64,000 nucleotides of DNA. It comes from an uncultured Pseudomonadota bacterium (GTDB lineage: Bacteria > Pseudomonadota > Gammaproteobacteria > Xanthomonadales > Wenzhouxiangellaceae). The notes beneath the pieces are model-generated. The model was not told the origin of the DNA, did no database searches, and saw only the letters and a program-made list of their open reading frames with translations. The translations under genes and the position numbers were made by a program. The stretch spans positions 1 through 64,000 of the forward strand of contig CAKZPB010000064.1 of assembly GCA_937138395.1 (NCBI GenBank). Reading direction: 5' to 3'. Below, in pieces: positions 1 to 9,004 of this stretch (position 1 is its first letter; each line of letters begins with the position of its first letter).

Positions 1-27
1 TGATCAAAAGTAGGCAAAACTCTTTCC

Positions 28-69
28 GCGACTTCACCGCCCGGCTGCGCCGGGTGCCCTGCAGTGCTC
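28..69 (+). repeat. Dispersed repeat block 1, copy A
   Basis: Two exact words, GCGACTTCACC (28-38) and CCCTGCAGTGCTC (57-69), recur in the same order and orientation at 46242-46252 and 46266-46278, with 18 and 13 bases between them respectively. Similarity continues upstream (an AGTAGG/AAAAC word). This suggests two diverged copies of one non-coding repeat. Confidence 0.6.
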
Positions 70-151
70 GATGCGGGCGGGGCGTAAAGAACTCGCTTCG
101 CTCAGACACCTTTTCACCTCGATCCCCCCGCCTCTCCGCGCTTCGGCGGCT

Positions 152-179
152 CACACGCTCACCAAGATCAAAAGCAAAG
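152..179 (+). repeat. Dispersed 28-bp repeat block 2, copy A
   Basis: These 28 bases (beginning CACACGCTCACC and ending AAAGCAAAG) are perfectly reverse-complementary to 46609-46636. Both copies are intergenic. In this copy the block lies downstream of block 1, and relative to block 1 it is inverted in the second copy, so the repeats are modular. Confidence 0.75.
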
Positions 180-401
180 TCGAAACCAAAAACCATACCT
201 ACCCTTCATCCTGCAATGGGCTGGAATCTTGGCCCCCAATCGCTTTTGGAACCAAACCCACTCAAAAGCCGGGCTTGTAGGCCCATGAGACTAAGCAGTT
301 GCAAGACAGTCTCCGAAAAGCATAAACAACAGCACGGGACGAATGATTGCCCCGATCCAATAGAAAACACTCCCGGTGGCTGTTGAAAGCGCGGGTTTTG
401 G

Positions 402-434
402 GGTACTTTTTTTCGCAAGACACAAAAAAGTACC
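402..434. repeat. AT-rich perfect hairpin
   Basis: GGTACTTTTTT (402-412) pairs perfectly with AAAAAAGTACC (424-434) across an 11-base loop. No gene ends immediately before it on either strand, so I treat it as a palindromic intergenic repeat rather than a transcription terminator. Confidence 0.55.
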
Positions 435-639
435 TCGCATCAGCCGGCGAAGCCGTGCGGAGAAAAGCTTTAGATTTTGATGTTAACAAGCCAACAAAAT
501 ATGTCATCAGCTCACGCAGTGAGCGGCGGAATGATTTTGACTTTGTGCAAATCGGACAACTAGTTCAAAATAAAAGCCGAAAGAATAGAGCTGAATTTCA
601 GGGATAATCATGAACATTTTTTCGCAATAGAGCTCATTG

Positions 640-1158
640 ATGAAACTACGCAATATCGAAGTCAAGCTGCCGGTTGCTGATCCGAACGCTTTGCAGCAGT
701 CCATCGAGCAGCTGGCCGATGGGCCCGCTGAAACACTGCACCAAACGGATACCTATTTCGACGTCGGTCCGAACGCGTATTTGAAAATGCGCGAGGAGAA
801 TGGGCGGTCCACGCTGGTTGCGTACCGTCGTAGCCGGGCGGCGGAACTGAGGCCCTCCGACATCAAGCTGAGCGTCGTCGAAAACGGCCCGGACTTGATC
901 GAGACCTTGGCCAAGGCTGCACCGGTCATCATTACCGTGATCAAAAAACGTCGCCTGTATTTTCAGGGGCAGACGCGCATCCATCTCGATGAGGTCGAAT
1001 CACTTGGCTGGTTTCTGGAACTGGAAGTTGTGCTCCAGAGCGATCAGTCGGATCAGGACGGCCTGGACATTGCACGGCAACTCCTGACGGATCTGAAGAT
1101 GGATCAGGTTTCACCCTGCAGTGACTCGTACCGCGACTTGTTACTTCGCGTCGGGTGA
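640..1158 (+). CDS. CYTH domain protein (class IV adenylate cyclase/thiamine triphosphatase-like)
   Basis: This 172-residue protein begins with the CYTH signature E-x-K near the N-terminus (IEVKLPV, residues 4-10). It continues with the alternating acidic and basic strands expected of the triphosphate tunnel fold: DTYFD, YLKMREENG, LVAYRRS, IKLSVVEN, VIKKRRLYF and IHLDEVESLGWFLELE. Family members bind triphosphates with divalent metal. Bacterial members include CyaB-type class IV adenylate cyclases and triphosphatases, and the sequence does not decide between them. The start is the ATG at 640; a TTG directly before it is less likely. The 3' end overlaps the convergent channel gene by 18 bases. 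The domain call is firm, the substrate is not. Confidence 0.8.
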   Translation: MKLRNIEVKLPVADPNALQQSIEQLADGPAETLHQTDTYFDVGPNAYLKMREENGRSTLVAYRRSRAAELRPSDIKLSVVENGPDLIETLAKAAPVIITVIKKRRLYFQGQTRIHLDEVESLGWFLELEVVLQSDQSDQDGLDIARQLLTDLKMDQVSPCSDSYRDLLLRVG

Positions 1159-1941
1159 CGATTCGTGATGTTCGATGCGATTCAGTCGCTCGTTGATGGC
1201 CTTCAATTCCGCCAACAGTTCCTGACGCTGCAGCGCCTCTTCGTCGGCATGAATTGACTGCGTCGCGCTGACAATAATCGCGATGAACAGGTTCAGCACC
1301 ATGAAGCTCGAGATCAGAATGAACGGCACGAAAAACAGCCAGGCCAGCGGCAGTTCGTCCAGCATCGGGCGTGCAATACCCGATGACCATGATTCCAGCG
1401 TCATGATCTGGAATAACGAGAAAAAGCTCTTGCCCAGATTGCCCCAGTACTCCGGGAACTGCTCGCCGAACAGCATGGTGCCCATAACGGCAAAGATATA
1501 GAAGATCAGTACCAGCAGCGCGCCGGTCCAGCCCATTCCCGGCAGGGCGCGCAATAGTGATTCAATAATCTGGCGTAAGCGCTCGACCTGGGACAACAGT
1601 CGCAGCACGCGCAGGATGCGCAGCGCCCGAAGTATTTCCAACGGCCCACTGGCGGGTATCAATGCGATCCCGACCACCAGGAAATCAAACCAGTTCCAGC
1701 CCGAGCGAAAAAAACGCGGACCCAGCGCTACCAGCTTCAGAAGAATTTCAACGACGAAAATCGACAAGATGATGGAATTGACCATCTGAAGTTGTGTGCC
1801 AATCCGGTCCATCAAGGCCGGCGAAGTTTCCATGCCGAGAATAGCGGCGTTGATCAGGATCAGCGCAATAATCGAGTTTCTCGGGCCGGGACTCTCGATC
1901 CACTCGGCCAGGCGCGAACGCCAGTTTGATTTAGTCCTCAT
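1141..1941 (-). CDS. Voltage-gated sodium channel, NaChBac/NavAb type
   Basis: The 266-residue protein has six predicted membrane helices. S4 carries arginines at every third position (about residues 105-114, RALRILRVLRLL). The pore loop has the selectivity filter TLESWSS (181-187), close to the TLESWAS of bacterial sodium channels. S6 (about 203-226) leads into a C-terminal helix (231-258, LLAELKAINERLNRIE) that probably forms the tetramer coiled coil typical of this family. A homotetramer passing Na+ across the inner membrane is expected. The first 11 bases overlap the end of tyrA, so the gene is likely translated from the efpL-tyrA transcript. Its 3' end overlaps the CYTH gene. Confidence 0.9.
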   Translation of the reverse strand: MRTKSNWRSRLAEWIESPGPRNSIIALILINAAILGMETSPALMDRIGTQLQMVNSIILSIFVVEILLKLVALGPRFFRSGWNWFDFLVVGIALIPASGPLEILRALRILRVLRLLSQVERLRQIIESLLRALPGMGWTGALLVLIFYIFAVMGTMLFGEQFPEYWGNLGKSFFSLFQIMTLESWSSGIARPMLDELPLAWLFFVPFILISSFMVLNLFIAIIVSATQSIHADEEALQRQELLAELKAINERLNRIEHHESSPDAK

Positions 1942-3082
1942 CGGCTGGATCCCGTGCCTGGCTGGCCTGCATGGCTTGCAACCAGTGATGGCCTGATTTC
2001 ATCTGTTTGCTGAAGGCCGATTGATTCTGTTCGGCAACGTGGCTACGCAACTGCTGAACGGACGAGAGCAGCCCATCCAGCACGTCCAGCTCGTGGGGAT
2101 TGAGCTGCTGAATCTCAAAATATAAACGGTCATTCTCAGCAACCACGTCCCCTGCAATAGCCAGCTGGCGCTTGAATGTGGTCGATGAAATTGCGGCCAG
2201 CTGCTCGGCCTTCAAACCCGACTGAACCAGGGTATCGGCAAACGCGATATTCAGTGCGTGCGAAAGGCCCAGCACCATGGCCATCAATCGATCGTGCTGA
2301 TCGAGCGTCACGTCGACTTGTTCGACCATGGTTTCTTCAAACAATGCTCGTGCGGCCCGGACGGCCTCGGCGTTGCCGACGTTGCTGAACAGTATGTGCC
2401 GACCAGCCAGCAAGACTGTATCCGGGCCAAACATCGGATGTATCGAGCACAACCGGAGACCAGACTCAGCACCGGCTCGCAACACTTCGACCAGCGGCGC
2501 CTTGACCGAGGCGATATCAAAAACCAGAGCAGGCACTGGCTGCTGCTCATGCAGGTCCGTCAACTGCTGCAGAATCTTGCGGCTTGCAGCAATCGGTGTA
2601 CAGATCACGACGATTTCAGCGCTGTAGCTACCGCTTTGCCAGTCTGGTACGTCAGCAAACGCGCTGGTAGTGGCGCACCAGGCTGGATCCGAAATTTGCA
2701 CCGCAAAGCCCTGGCTATCAAAATAGCGCGCCAACCACTGACCCATCAGCCCTGCTCCGCCAATCAACAGTACCCGCTGCCCCGTCCCACGGGCAGAACG
2801 ACTGATGCGCTGCTGTTCCTGGCGGGTCAGCGAGGCCTCGATCAGGCTTTTCAGCAGCGACTCGGCCAGATCGGGTTCCAGCCCAACCTGTTCCGCTCGG
2901 GCACGCACGCCGTCCAGCACCTCGCGTTCGCGTCGATAGTCCCGCAGCTGACGGCCCTGGTGCTGCTTGAGTTGACCGATTTCAGATACCAGCCGCTGGC
3001 GCTCGGCGGCTTGATCGATCAGTGCCGCATCGATTCGATCCAGTGCCTCTCGAAGCTGCTCCAGCTTTGTACGATCCGTCAT
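1931..3082 (-). CDS. tyrA: Chorismate mutase/prephenate dehydrogenase (T-protein)
   Basis: This bifunctional tyrosine-pathway enzyme (383 residues) converts chorismate to prephenate and then to 4-hydroxyphenylpyruvate with NAD+. Residues 1-90 form the AroQ-type helical mutase domain (LEQLREALDRIDAALIDQ, followed by the R-x-R-x5-DGVR helix). Residues about 102-370 are the dehydrogenase, with the nucleotide-binding loop GGAGLMG (108-114) and the substrate motif IHPMFGPD. The length matches the enterobacterial T-protein. Its ATG overlaps the efpL stop in an ATGA, and its end overlaps the channel start by 11 bases, so translation of the three genes is probably coupled. Confidence 0.93.
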   Translation of the reverse strand: MTDRTKLEQLREALDRIDAALIDQAAERQRLVSEIGQLKQHQGRQLRDYRREREVLDGVRARAEQVGLEPDLAESLLKSLIEASLTRQEQQRISRSARGTGQRVLLIGGAGLMGQWLARYFDSQGFAVQISDPAWCATTSAFADVPDWQSGSYSAEIVVICTPIAASRKILQQLTDLHEQQPVPALVFDIASVKAPLVEVLRAGAESGLRLCSIHPMFGPDTVLLAGRHILFSNVGNAEAVRAARALFEETMVEQVDVTLDQHDRLMAMVLGLSHALNIAFADTLVQSGLKAEQLAAISSTTFKRQLAIAGDVVAENDRLYFEIQQLNPHELDVLDGLLSSVQQLRSHVAEQNQSAFSKQMKSGHHWLQAMQASQARDPADED

Positions 3083-3645
3083 GCGCGGCTCATGAACTCG
3101 CGGGATTCGGTATTCACTCGAATCTTTTCGCCCGTCGTGATGTAGTCCGGCACCATGATCTCCAAGCCGGTTTCGGTCGTCGCCGGCTTGGCTGATTTGC
3201 TGGCGGTAGCGCCTTTCAGAACAGGTGCGGTATCTGATACTTCCAGCGCTACCGACTGCGGCAGCTGAATGCCCACCGGACGGCCCTCGATCAACAAGAC
3301 AAAGATATTGCCCAGACCTTCGGTAATAAACAGACGATCATCGCCGATGGTCGATGCCATCAGCGAGTATTGACTGAAATCCTCATCGTCCATGAAGACC
3401 CATTCGTCGCCGTCCTGGTACGAGTAGGTGGATTGCCGCCGCAGCAGGTCGGCCTCTTTCAGCATTTCATCGCCTTTCAGCGTCAATTCCTGGCGATCGC
3501 CTTCAGGTATGGATTCCAGCTTGAAACGAAACAGCGTGCCGCTGCCCCTTGCAGTGGGGGCAGATCGGTTGATTTCGCGCACGGTCCAGACCCGCTGCTG
3601 GTGCTCGACGACAAACCCACGCTTGACTTCACTGGCTCTTGGCAT
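3079..3645 (-). CDS. efpL: EF-P-like elongation factor EfpL (YeiP)
   Basis: The 188-residue protein has three EF-P/eIF5A-like domains and resembles E. coli YeiP closely (opening MPRAxEVKRG, loop SAPTARGSG, end GEKIRVNTESREFMSRA). The tip of the domain I loop is Arg33, where canonical EF-P has a lysine that receives a modification. This arginine is the hallmark of the EfpL branch, which relieves ribosome stalling at proline and some other motifs. It is the first gene of a minus-strand run with tyrA and the sodium channel. The start ATG at 3645 is the only one in frame with the conserved N-terminus. It is divergent from the acylase gene. Confidence 0.9.
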   Translation of the reverse strand: MPRASEVKRGFVVEHQQRVWTVREINRSAPTARGSGTLFRFKLESIPEGDRQELTLKGDEMLKEADLLRRQSTYSYQDGDEWVFMDDEDFSQYSLMASTIGDDRLFITEGLGNIFVLLIEGRPVGIQLPQSVALEVSDTAPVLKGATASKSAKPATTETGLEIMVPDYITTGEKIRVNTESREFMSRA

Positions 3646-3769
3646 TGAAGAGTGTCCGAAAACAACAAAAAAGGGCCGCTATTTTAGCGTTATACAAGAT
3701 CCGGAACACAGTCCAAACCCTGTTTCGTCTACAGGCATAATGCCGCAGGGCCCACTACTTCGATACAAG

Positions 3770-6061
3770 ATGTCTACCAGCACGAATCGCTTCAGCTTCA
3801 GGCGCGTATTGCTCACCAGCACGATCTCGCTGGCTGCGCTGCTACTGGCTATCTGGTTAGGCGGTCGCTGGTACCTTCAAGGCAGCGTAATGACCATGGC
3901 TGGCGAGCAGGCCCTGGCCAGCCTGGACGCGCCGGTCGAAATCCTGTTTGATGAACGCGGCATCGCCCGCGTCTACAGCGAAACCGATGCCGATGCGCTG
4001 CAAGCCCTGGGCTGGCTTCATGCGGGTGAACGACTATTCCAGATGGAACTGATGCGCAAGGTCGCACGCGGAGAAATCTCGGAAATTGTTGGCGCCGCCG
4101 GCCTGGACAGCGATCGTCTGCACCGCAAGTTTGGATTCGCGCAGCGCATACAGCAGCAGCCTCCGGCACTCAGTCCAACGACTGAACGATTGGTCCAGGC
4201 CTATGTTCGCGGCATCAATCAATATATCGAGCAACAGCCCCTGCCACCCTCGTTTCGACTGACTGGACAACAACCGGAGCGCTGGCAAATCAGCGATGTG
4301 CTGACGCTGGCGTACTATCAAAGCTGGTATCCACTGACGCTGGTCGATCGGATGTCTGAGGCCTGGCGCAGCGTGGCCGATCTGCACGGCAATGCCGGTT
4401 CCGACTGGCTGCATTCACTGCCGGGGTGGGGATTGCCAACCGTGCCCACGCTGCGAATGACCGAAGCCTCGAACACCTGGGTCGTGTCTCCGGAACGCTC
4501 GGCCAGCAATCATGCGCTGCACGCATCCGATCCGCACCTGGACTACACAATGGCCCCCGGGCTCTGGTACGCGGTCGGCCTGCATTCGGACGAAGGGCTG
4601 GATGTTGTCGGTGTAACCGCACCGGGTTTGCCGTTCATTGCCATGGGTCATAACGGTCAAATTGCATTCGGATTTACCGTAGCGCCAGTGGATTTGTTCG
4701 AGTGGTACCGGATGCCCCTTGCGCACGACAATCCAAACGCCTTGATCGGTCCAGACGGCCAGGAACCGATACTGACCCGCAATGAAATCTTCAGGGTGCG
4801 CGGGCTGGAGCGTCCAATCAAAGAAACGCTGGAGTCCAGTGCGCGCGGACTGGTCATGGCGCGCAGTGAGGACAACGTCACGCTGATGCACTGGGCGGGC
4901 TTTGACCTGCCGGTCTCCGATCTGATTGAACAGGCCTTTGCGCTGAACAAGGCGCAGAATTTTGCACAGTTTCGCGCGGCCGCCAGCACTATGGGCGCCT
5001 TATCAGTCAACTGGAGTTATTCCGATCGTCAGGGCAATATCGGTTATGTCCAGAGCACCCCGATCCCGAAGCGTACGCATCAGCAATTTCATCAAATCCT
5101 GGACGGTCAGCAGCCGCAATATTTCTGGGCAGGCTACCTGGCCCCGGAAGAACGCCCCTACGCGCTGAATCCCGAACAGGGCTGGCTGGCCAACGCCAAT
5201 AACCATGCTGCGTCGGCCACTGAGGGGCTACCGGAACACCTGGGCTGGCCGATGCCGGGTTTCTATAAGCATCTTCGGATGCGGCGCGCCGTGGACTGGC
5301 TGGGTAGCGACACGACCTTCGACGCCGACATGATGCGTCGGATGCAGCTCGATCAACAATCCGAGCGCGCGATGAAGTGGAAACAGCTGCTGGCAGACAG
5401 TGCGGCTAGAACAGGGCGAAGCACGCTGGCCGAAGAGCTGACCCGATGGGATGGCGTAATGGCTGTCGAATCGGACCTGGCCGGCCTGTTTGCGCGCTGG
5501 TGGCAGTTTCTGCCGCAGCAACTGTTCGTGGATGGCCCCCTGCCCGACTGGCAAACAGGCCGAACCCTGCTCGACGACTGGATCAATCGACCGCCCGAAA
5601 CCTTCCAGCTCGCTGCACAAGGGCTAGCACGTGCCTCCGACCTTGCACTGGATGAAGCGCTGAAGCACGGCGTACGACCGCTGGGAACAGTCCAGGACCT
5701 GACCATCGCCCACCCGCTGGCAAACATCGGCATTCTGAATGCCTGGCTGGACCTGAGCCGTGGCCCGATACCGATCGGCGGTGGACCCGGCAGCTTGAAC
5801 GTGACCTATCATCGCTGGAACCAGAACCAGGCCCGGCTTGCGGCTGCCGGTGGGGCCAGTATGCGCTTCGTGATGGACTGGCAGAATCCGAATGGCTTCA
5901 CGCTGAACCTGACCCTGGGCCAGTCCGGACACCCACTGAGCCCGCATTTCGACGATTTTCTGAGTGACTTCCTTACAGGGACGCCCTGGGTAGTGCCGAT
6001 GGATCGAACGCTGGTCTCGCAACAGGCCGCTTCGCGAATGATGCTGATACCGCCCGATTGA
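3770..6061 (+). CDS. Penicillin acylase family N-terminal nucleophile hydrolase
   Basis: I start the gene at the ATG of MSTSTNRF (763 residues). The longer open frame to 3428 runs back through efpL on the other strand and is rejected. Residues about 12-32 form a signal or anchor helix (VLLTSTISLAALLLAIWLGG). The family matures by self-cleavage into two chains, and the new N-terminal serine is the nucleophile: here Ser234 in the SNTWVV motif. Later family marks include DPHL, the ANNHAA region near 480 and the GGPGSLN motif in the C-terminal part. Substrates in this family include beta-lactams and acyl-homoserine lactones, and the sequence does not settle which is used. It is probably periplasmic, possibly membrane-tethered. 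Confidence 0.9.
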   Translation: MSTSTNRFSFRRVLLTSTISLAALLLAIWLGGRWYLQGSVMTMAGEQALASLDAPVEILFDERGIARVYSETDADALQALGWLHAGERLFQMELMRKVARGEISEIVGAAGLDSDRLHRKFGFAQRIQQQPPALSPTTERLVQAYVRGINQYIEQQPLPPSFRLTGQQPERWQISDVLTLAYYQSWYPLTLVDRMSEAWRSVADLHGNAGSDWLHSLPGWGLPTVPTLRMTEASNTWVVSPERSASNHALHASDPHLDYTMAPGLWYAVGLHSDEGLDVVGVTAPGLPFIAMGHNGQIAFGFTVAPVDLFEWYRMPLAHDNPNALIGPDGQEPILTRNEIFRVRGLERPIKETLESSARGLVMARSEDNVTLMHWAGFDLPVSDLIEQAFALNKAQNFAQFRAAASTMGALSVNWSYSDRQGNIGYVQSTPIPKRTHQQFHQILDGQQPQYFWAGYLAPEERPYALNPEQGWLANANNHAASATEGLPEHLGWPMPGFYKHLRMRRAVDWLGSDTTFDADMMRRMQLDQQSERAMKWKQLLADSAARTGRSTLAEELTRWDGVMAVESDLAGLFARWWQFLPQQLFVDGPLPDWQTGRTLLDDWINRPPETFQLAAQGLARASDLALDEALKHGVRPLGTVQDLTIAHPLANIGILNAWLDLSRGPIPIGGGPGSLNVTYHRWNQNQARLAAAGGASMRFVMDWQNPNGFTLNLTLGQSGHPLSPHFDDFLSDFLTGTPWVVPMDRTLVSQQAASRMMLIPPD

Positions 6062-6278
6062 ACCACTGGCTTGGACACGAGAGAAAAGCCGCCAATGCCC
6101 GGGCCTCAGGCAGGGTGTACCCGATACACTAAACAGCACGCGCTACAGTTGAAATCGCCCGTCAAAAGAACAATATCAATGCCTGGTACAGCAGATAATA
6201 ATCATCCGCATTTAACAATTGTTTGGTATTGTTTCGTATCAATAATCATGAGTTTCTTCATTATCAACGGAGAGTTTG

Positions 6279-6986
6279 ATGAACGACCGCTTTAGAAATG
6301 ATTCGTATCAGGCCACCCAGGCTGCCACCCTTCCTGCAGGTGGTGCAAGAACGATGGATGAAGGCGCCCGGAAAGTATTGCGGAACACCTGGAACCTGCT
6401 CGCGATGACGCTGCTGTTTTCAGCAGGTACTGCAGCGTTATCCATGAGCCAGGGTTGGCCGCATCCGGGCATCCTGATCACGCTAGTGGGCTACTTCGGT
6501 CTGCTGTTCCTGACCTATGCGCTGCGGAATTCGGCATGGGGCCTGGTGAGTGTATTTGCATTGACAGGATTCATGGGACTGACGCTTGGACCGATCATCT
6601 CGGCCTACGTCAATATCTTCAGTAACGGTCATGCGCTGGTCATCTCTGCCTTCGCCGCAACCGGCATCTCGTTTGTGGCGCTGTCGGCGTTTGCCCTGAC
6701 GACCAAAAAAGATTTCAGTTTTCTAGGCTCTTTTTTGTTCGCCGGTATTCTGGTGGCATTTCTCGCCGGCCTGGCAGCCTATTTCTTCCAGTTAAGCGGT
6801 CTGGCGCTGGCTGTGTCTGCAATCTTCGCAGTTCTGATGTGCGGCCTGATTGTTTTTCAGACTCAGGAAATTGTGCGTGGCGGTGAGCGGAATTACATCA
6901 TGGCAACCGTGACATTGTTCGTATCGATTTATAACCTCTTCACGAGTCTGCTGCACCTGTTCGGCTTCTTCTTCGGCGAAGAATAA
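6279..6986 (+). CDS. Bax inhibitor-1/YccA family membrane protein
   Basis: The 235-residue protein has seven predicted transmembrane helices from about residue 30, and a hydrophilic N-terminus (MNDRFRNDSYQ). Family relatives include YccA, which binds and slows the FtsH protease, and YbhL, a calcium-leak-type BI-1 protein. Typical motifs are the LRNTWNLLAMTLLFSA start of helix 1, ALTGFMGLTLGPI and YNLFTSLLHLFGFF at the C-terminus. I choose the ATG at 6279, behind a CGGAGAG ribosome-binding sequence, over the TTG at 6276. A strong terminator follows at 7019-7044, so the gene is a single transcription unit. Confidence 0.88.
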   Translation: MNDRFRNDSYQATQAATLPAGGARTMDEGARKVLRNTWNLLAMTLLFSAGTAALSMSQGWPHPGILITLVGYFGLLFLTYALRNSAWGLVSVFALTGFMGLTLGPIISAYVNIFSNGHALVISAFAATGISFVALSAFALTTKKDFSFLGSFLFAGILVAFLAGLAAYFFQLSGLALAVSAIFAVLMCGLIVFQTQEIVRGGERNYIMATVTLFVSIYNLFTSLLHLFGFFFGEE

Positions 6987-7018
6987 ACCGGATAGCTTCA
7001 ACAAATAAGCTTCAAAAT

Positions 7019-7044
7019 AACCCGGCTTCTACGCCGGGTTTTTT
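7019..7044 (+). terminator. Rho-independent terminator after the YccA-family gene
   Basis: AACCCGGC and GCCGGGTT form a perfect 8-bp stem with a 6-base loop, followed directly by four more T residues. It begins 33 bases after the stop codon. Confidence 0.88.
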
Positions 7045-7159
7045 GGTGGAATTCAGCAGAATTGCAGATTTGCTGCGTTCAGGCCGGACTGGTAAAATAT
7101 CAATTCACAGACAACCAGTCGCGCGCACCGCTCCGATTGCTGCAACAGGACCATTTTCT

Positions 7160-8668
7160 ATGAGCTCAACCATCATCCAACATCTGAATTCACTACGCCA
7201 GAGCGGCGGCGAAATTCGCACCATCGGGCTCCCTGATGACGTCATCGAGCGCTTTGCGGCGTTGGACAAGCGGCTGGTCGAGGCCGTTGAGCAGGCGGTC
7301 AGCGTTGCCGAGTGCTGGCAGAGCTTGTACCCCGAACTGTGGGCAGCCGACGACGAAACCCAGCAGGCCCAACTGCAGGCCGGCTACGTCAACTTTTATG
7401 CCGATGACGCCGTCAACCCCTATGTCGCACTGGCGGCCAAAGGACCGTGGATAATTTCGAGCAAAGGCGCTGTGCTGCATGATTCCGGTGGCTATGGCAT
7501 GTTGGGTTTTGGTCATGCGCCAGAGGCCATCATTCAGTCGATGAGTCAGCCGCATGTCATGGCCAACGTAATGACCCCAAGCTTCAGCCACCTGCGATTT
7601 GTCGAAGCCATCCGCGCTGAACTAGGCCACACCCGGGAATCAGGCTGTCCATTTGACCGATTTTTATGCATGAACTCCGGTTCCGAGGCGGTGACCGTGG
7701 CCGGTCGGATTGCCGATGTCAATACCAAGTTGATGACCGATCGCGGTGGCCGCTATGAGGGTGCCAAAATCAAGCGCTTGTCGCTCAGCGGTGGTTTTCA
7801 TGGGCGCACGGATCGCCCGGCGCGCTATTCCGATTCGACCCGCAAAACCTACCGGGCGCACCTGGCCTCGTTCCGCAATGACGACAGTCTGATGACCATC
7901 GAGCCGAACAATGTCGAGCAGCTCAAAGCAGTATTCGACTGGGCGGATCAGAACAACGTATTTTTTGAAGCCCTGTTCATGGAACCCGTCATGGGCGAAG
8001 GCAACCCCGGGGCGTCACTGACGCCGGAATTCTACGCGCTGGCTCGCGAGCTGACGCAGGCGCACGGCACGCTGCTGCTGATCGATTCGATTCAGGCTGG
8101 TTTGCGCACTCAGGGCACGCTGTCGATCGTCGACTATCCGGGGTTCCAGCATCTGGACGCCCCCGATATGGAAACCTATTCCAAGGCACTGAACGGCGGC
8201 CAGTATCCGATGTCCGTGCTGGCCATGAACGCCCATGCCGCCGAGCTATATCGGAAAGGCGTGTACGGAAACACCATGACTGCCAATCCGCGTGCGCTGG
8301 ATGTCGCAACCACGGTCCTTCAGATGGTGACACCGGAACTCCGCCGGAATATTGTCGATCGTGGACAGGAGTTTGTCCAGAAATTCAGCCAACTAAAGGA
8401 CGAACTGGGCGGGCGCATCACGCTGGTTCAGGGTACGGGCCTGTTGTTTTCGATCGAGCTGGACGGTACGCGCTACAAAGCCTATGGCAGTAATTCGACT
8501 GAAGAGTATCTGCGCTTGAAAGGCATTAATGTCATTCATGGCGGCGCTAATTCTCTGCGCTATACGCCAACATTCGGCATCACGTCGGCCGAAGTGGATC
8601 TGATCGTTGATGCCACGCGCGACGCGCTGCTCAATGGGCCAGTCAAACAGGTCGATCAAGCGGCCTGA
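7160..8668 (+). CDS. Class III PLP-dependent aminotransferase
   Basis: The 502-residue protein has the fold-type I aminotransferase landmarks: a glycine-serine phosphate-binding segment (MNSGSEAV), GGFHGR, an aspartate that contacts the PLP ring nitrogen (Asp309, in LLLIDSIQAG) and the Schiff-base lysine Lys342 in YSKALNGGQYP. Class III enzymes usually read DEV/IQ at the ring-nitrogen site; here it is DSIQ, which is unusual. The class includes ornithine, lysine, GABA and diaminobutyrate aminotransferases, but I do not recognise the specific substrate, and the about 100-residue N-terminal extension before the conserved core is distinctive. The start is the ATG at 7160 (MSSTIIQHL) with CAGGA upstream; the longer frame crosses the terminator. 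It stands alone. Confidence 0.78.
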   Translation: MSSTIIQHLNSLRQSGGEIRTIGLPDDVIERFAALDKRLVEAVEQAVSVAECWQSLYPELWAADDETQQAQLQAGYVNFYADDAVNPYVALAAKGPWIISSKGAVLHDSGGYGMLGFGHAPEAIIQSMSQPHVMANVMTPSFSHLRFVEAIRAELGHTRESGCPFDRFLCMNSGSEAVTVAGRIADVNTKLMTDRGGRYEGAKIKRLSLSGGFHGRTDRPARYSDSTRKTYRAHLASFRNDDSLMTIEPNNVEQLKAVFDWADQNNVFFEALFMEPVMGEGNPGASLTPEFYALARELTQAHGTLLLIDSIQAGLRTQGTLSIVDYPGFQHLDAPDMETYSKALNGGQYPMSVLAMNAHAAELYRKGVYGNTMTANPRALDVATTVLQMVTPELRRNIVDRGQEFVQKFSQLKDELGGRITLVQGTGLLFSIELDGTRYKAYGSNSTEEYLRLKGINVIHGGANSLRYTPTFGITSAEVDLIVDATRDALLNGPVKQVDQAA

Positions 8669-9004
8669 TCACGGCCGGCCGGCATGGAAGCATTTCAGCC
8701 GCGGCGCAAGACCCTTTTGCAGGGCAGATACAACAACCTTTAAACGGTTCGCACTGCGGCTTACATCAGCCGCAGCATGTGCATCCACGCAAGACACCAC
8801 GCGCCCAGCCCAATCAGACCGAGCACATCACCCGAAACGGCTTTCAGGCGGTCGACTGAAACAGATAAATCAGGCTTGCGAACAGCCTGTGATAAGGATT
8901 TTGTGAAAAGCAGGTTTTGCATCGAACGCTTCCATCGTTTTGACTGGAAGCCAGTAGATCAAATGCCCTTCTCATTTCATGAGAAATGATCACATAGTCG
9001 GTGA
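8669..9004. other. Convergent intergenic region, no gene seen
   Basis: The 336 bases lie between the 3' ends of the aminotransferase and phoU. A 7-bp hairpin TTCTCAT-TTC-ATGAGAA lies at 8969-8985, 20 bases beyond the phoU stop, but it has no run of T on either strand. Another short stem (CAGGCT/AGCCTG) lies near 8873-8890. No coding signal is seen. Confidence 0.5.

Larger units (their letters stand above)
1..636. other. Non-coding left flank with degenerate repeat modules
   Basis: No credible coding sequence is seen here: the open frames overlap one another, have arginine/serine-rich low-quality translations and match no family I know. The stretch contains blocks that recur near 46.2-46.7 kb, a GGTAC-type AT-rich hairpin at 402-434 and a short hairpin at 510-524 (GCTCAC loop GCA). 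Its right part also holds the untranslated region of the CYTH gene that follows. It looks like decayed intergenic repeat sequence rather than a broken gene. Confidence 0.6.

Noticed and set aside
402..434. AT-rich hairpin as a terminator
   Set aside because: No gene ends near it on either strand within the window, so it is listed as a palindromic repeat only.
3428..3769. N-terminal extension of the penicillin acylase
   Set aside because: It lies opposite efpL, has no hydrophobic or conserved sequence, and a signal helix begins properly after the ATG at 3770.
8969..8985. Hairpin after phoU as a transcription terminator
   Set aside because: The stem is only 7 AT-rich base pairs and no T run follows on either strand.
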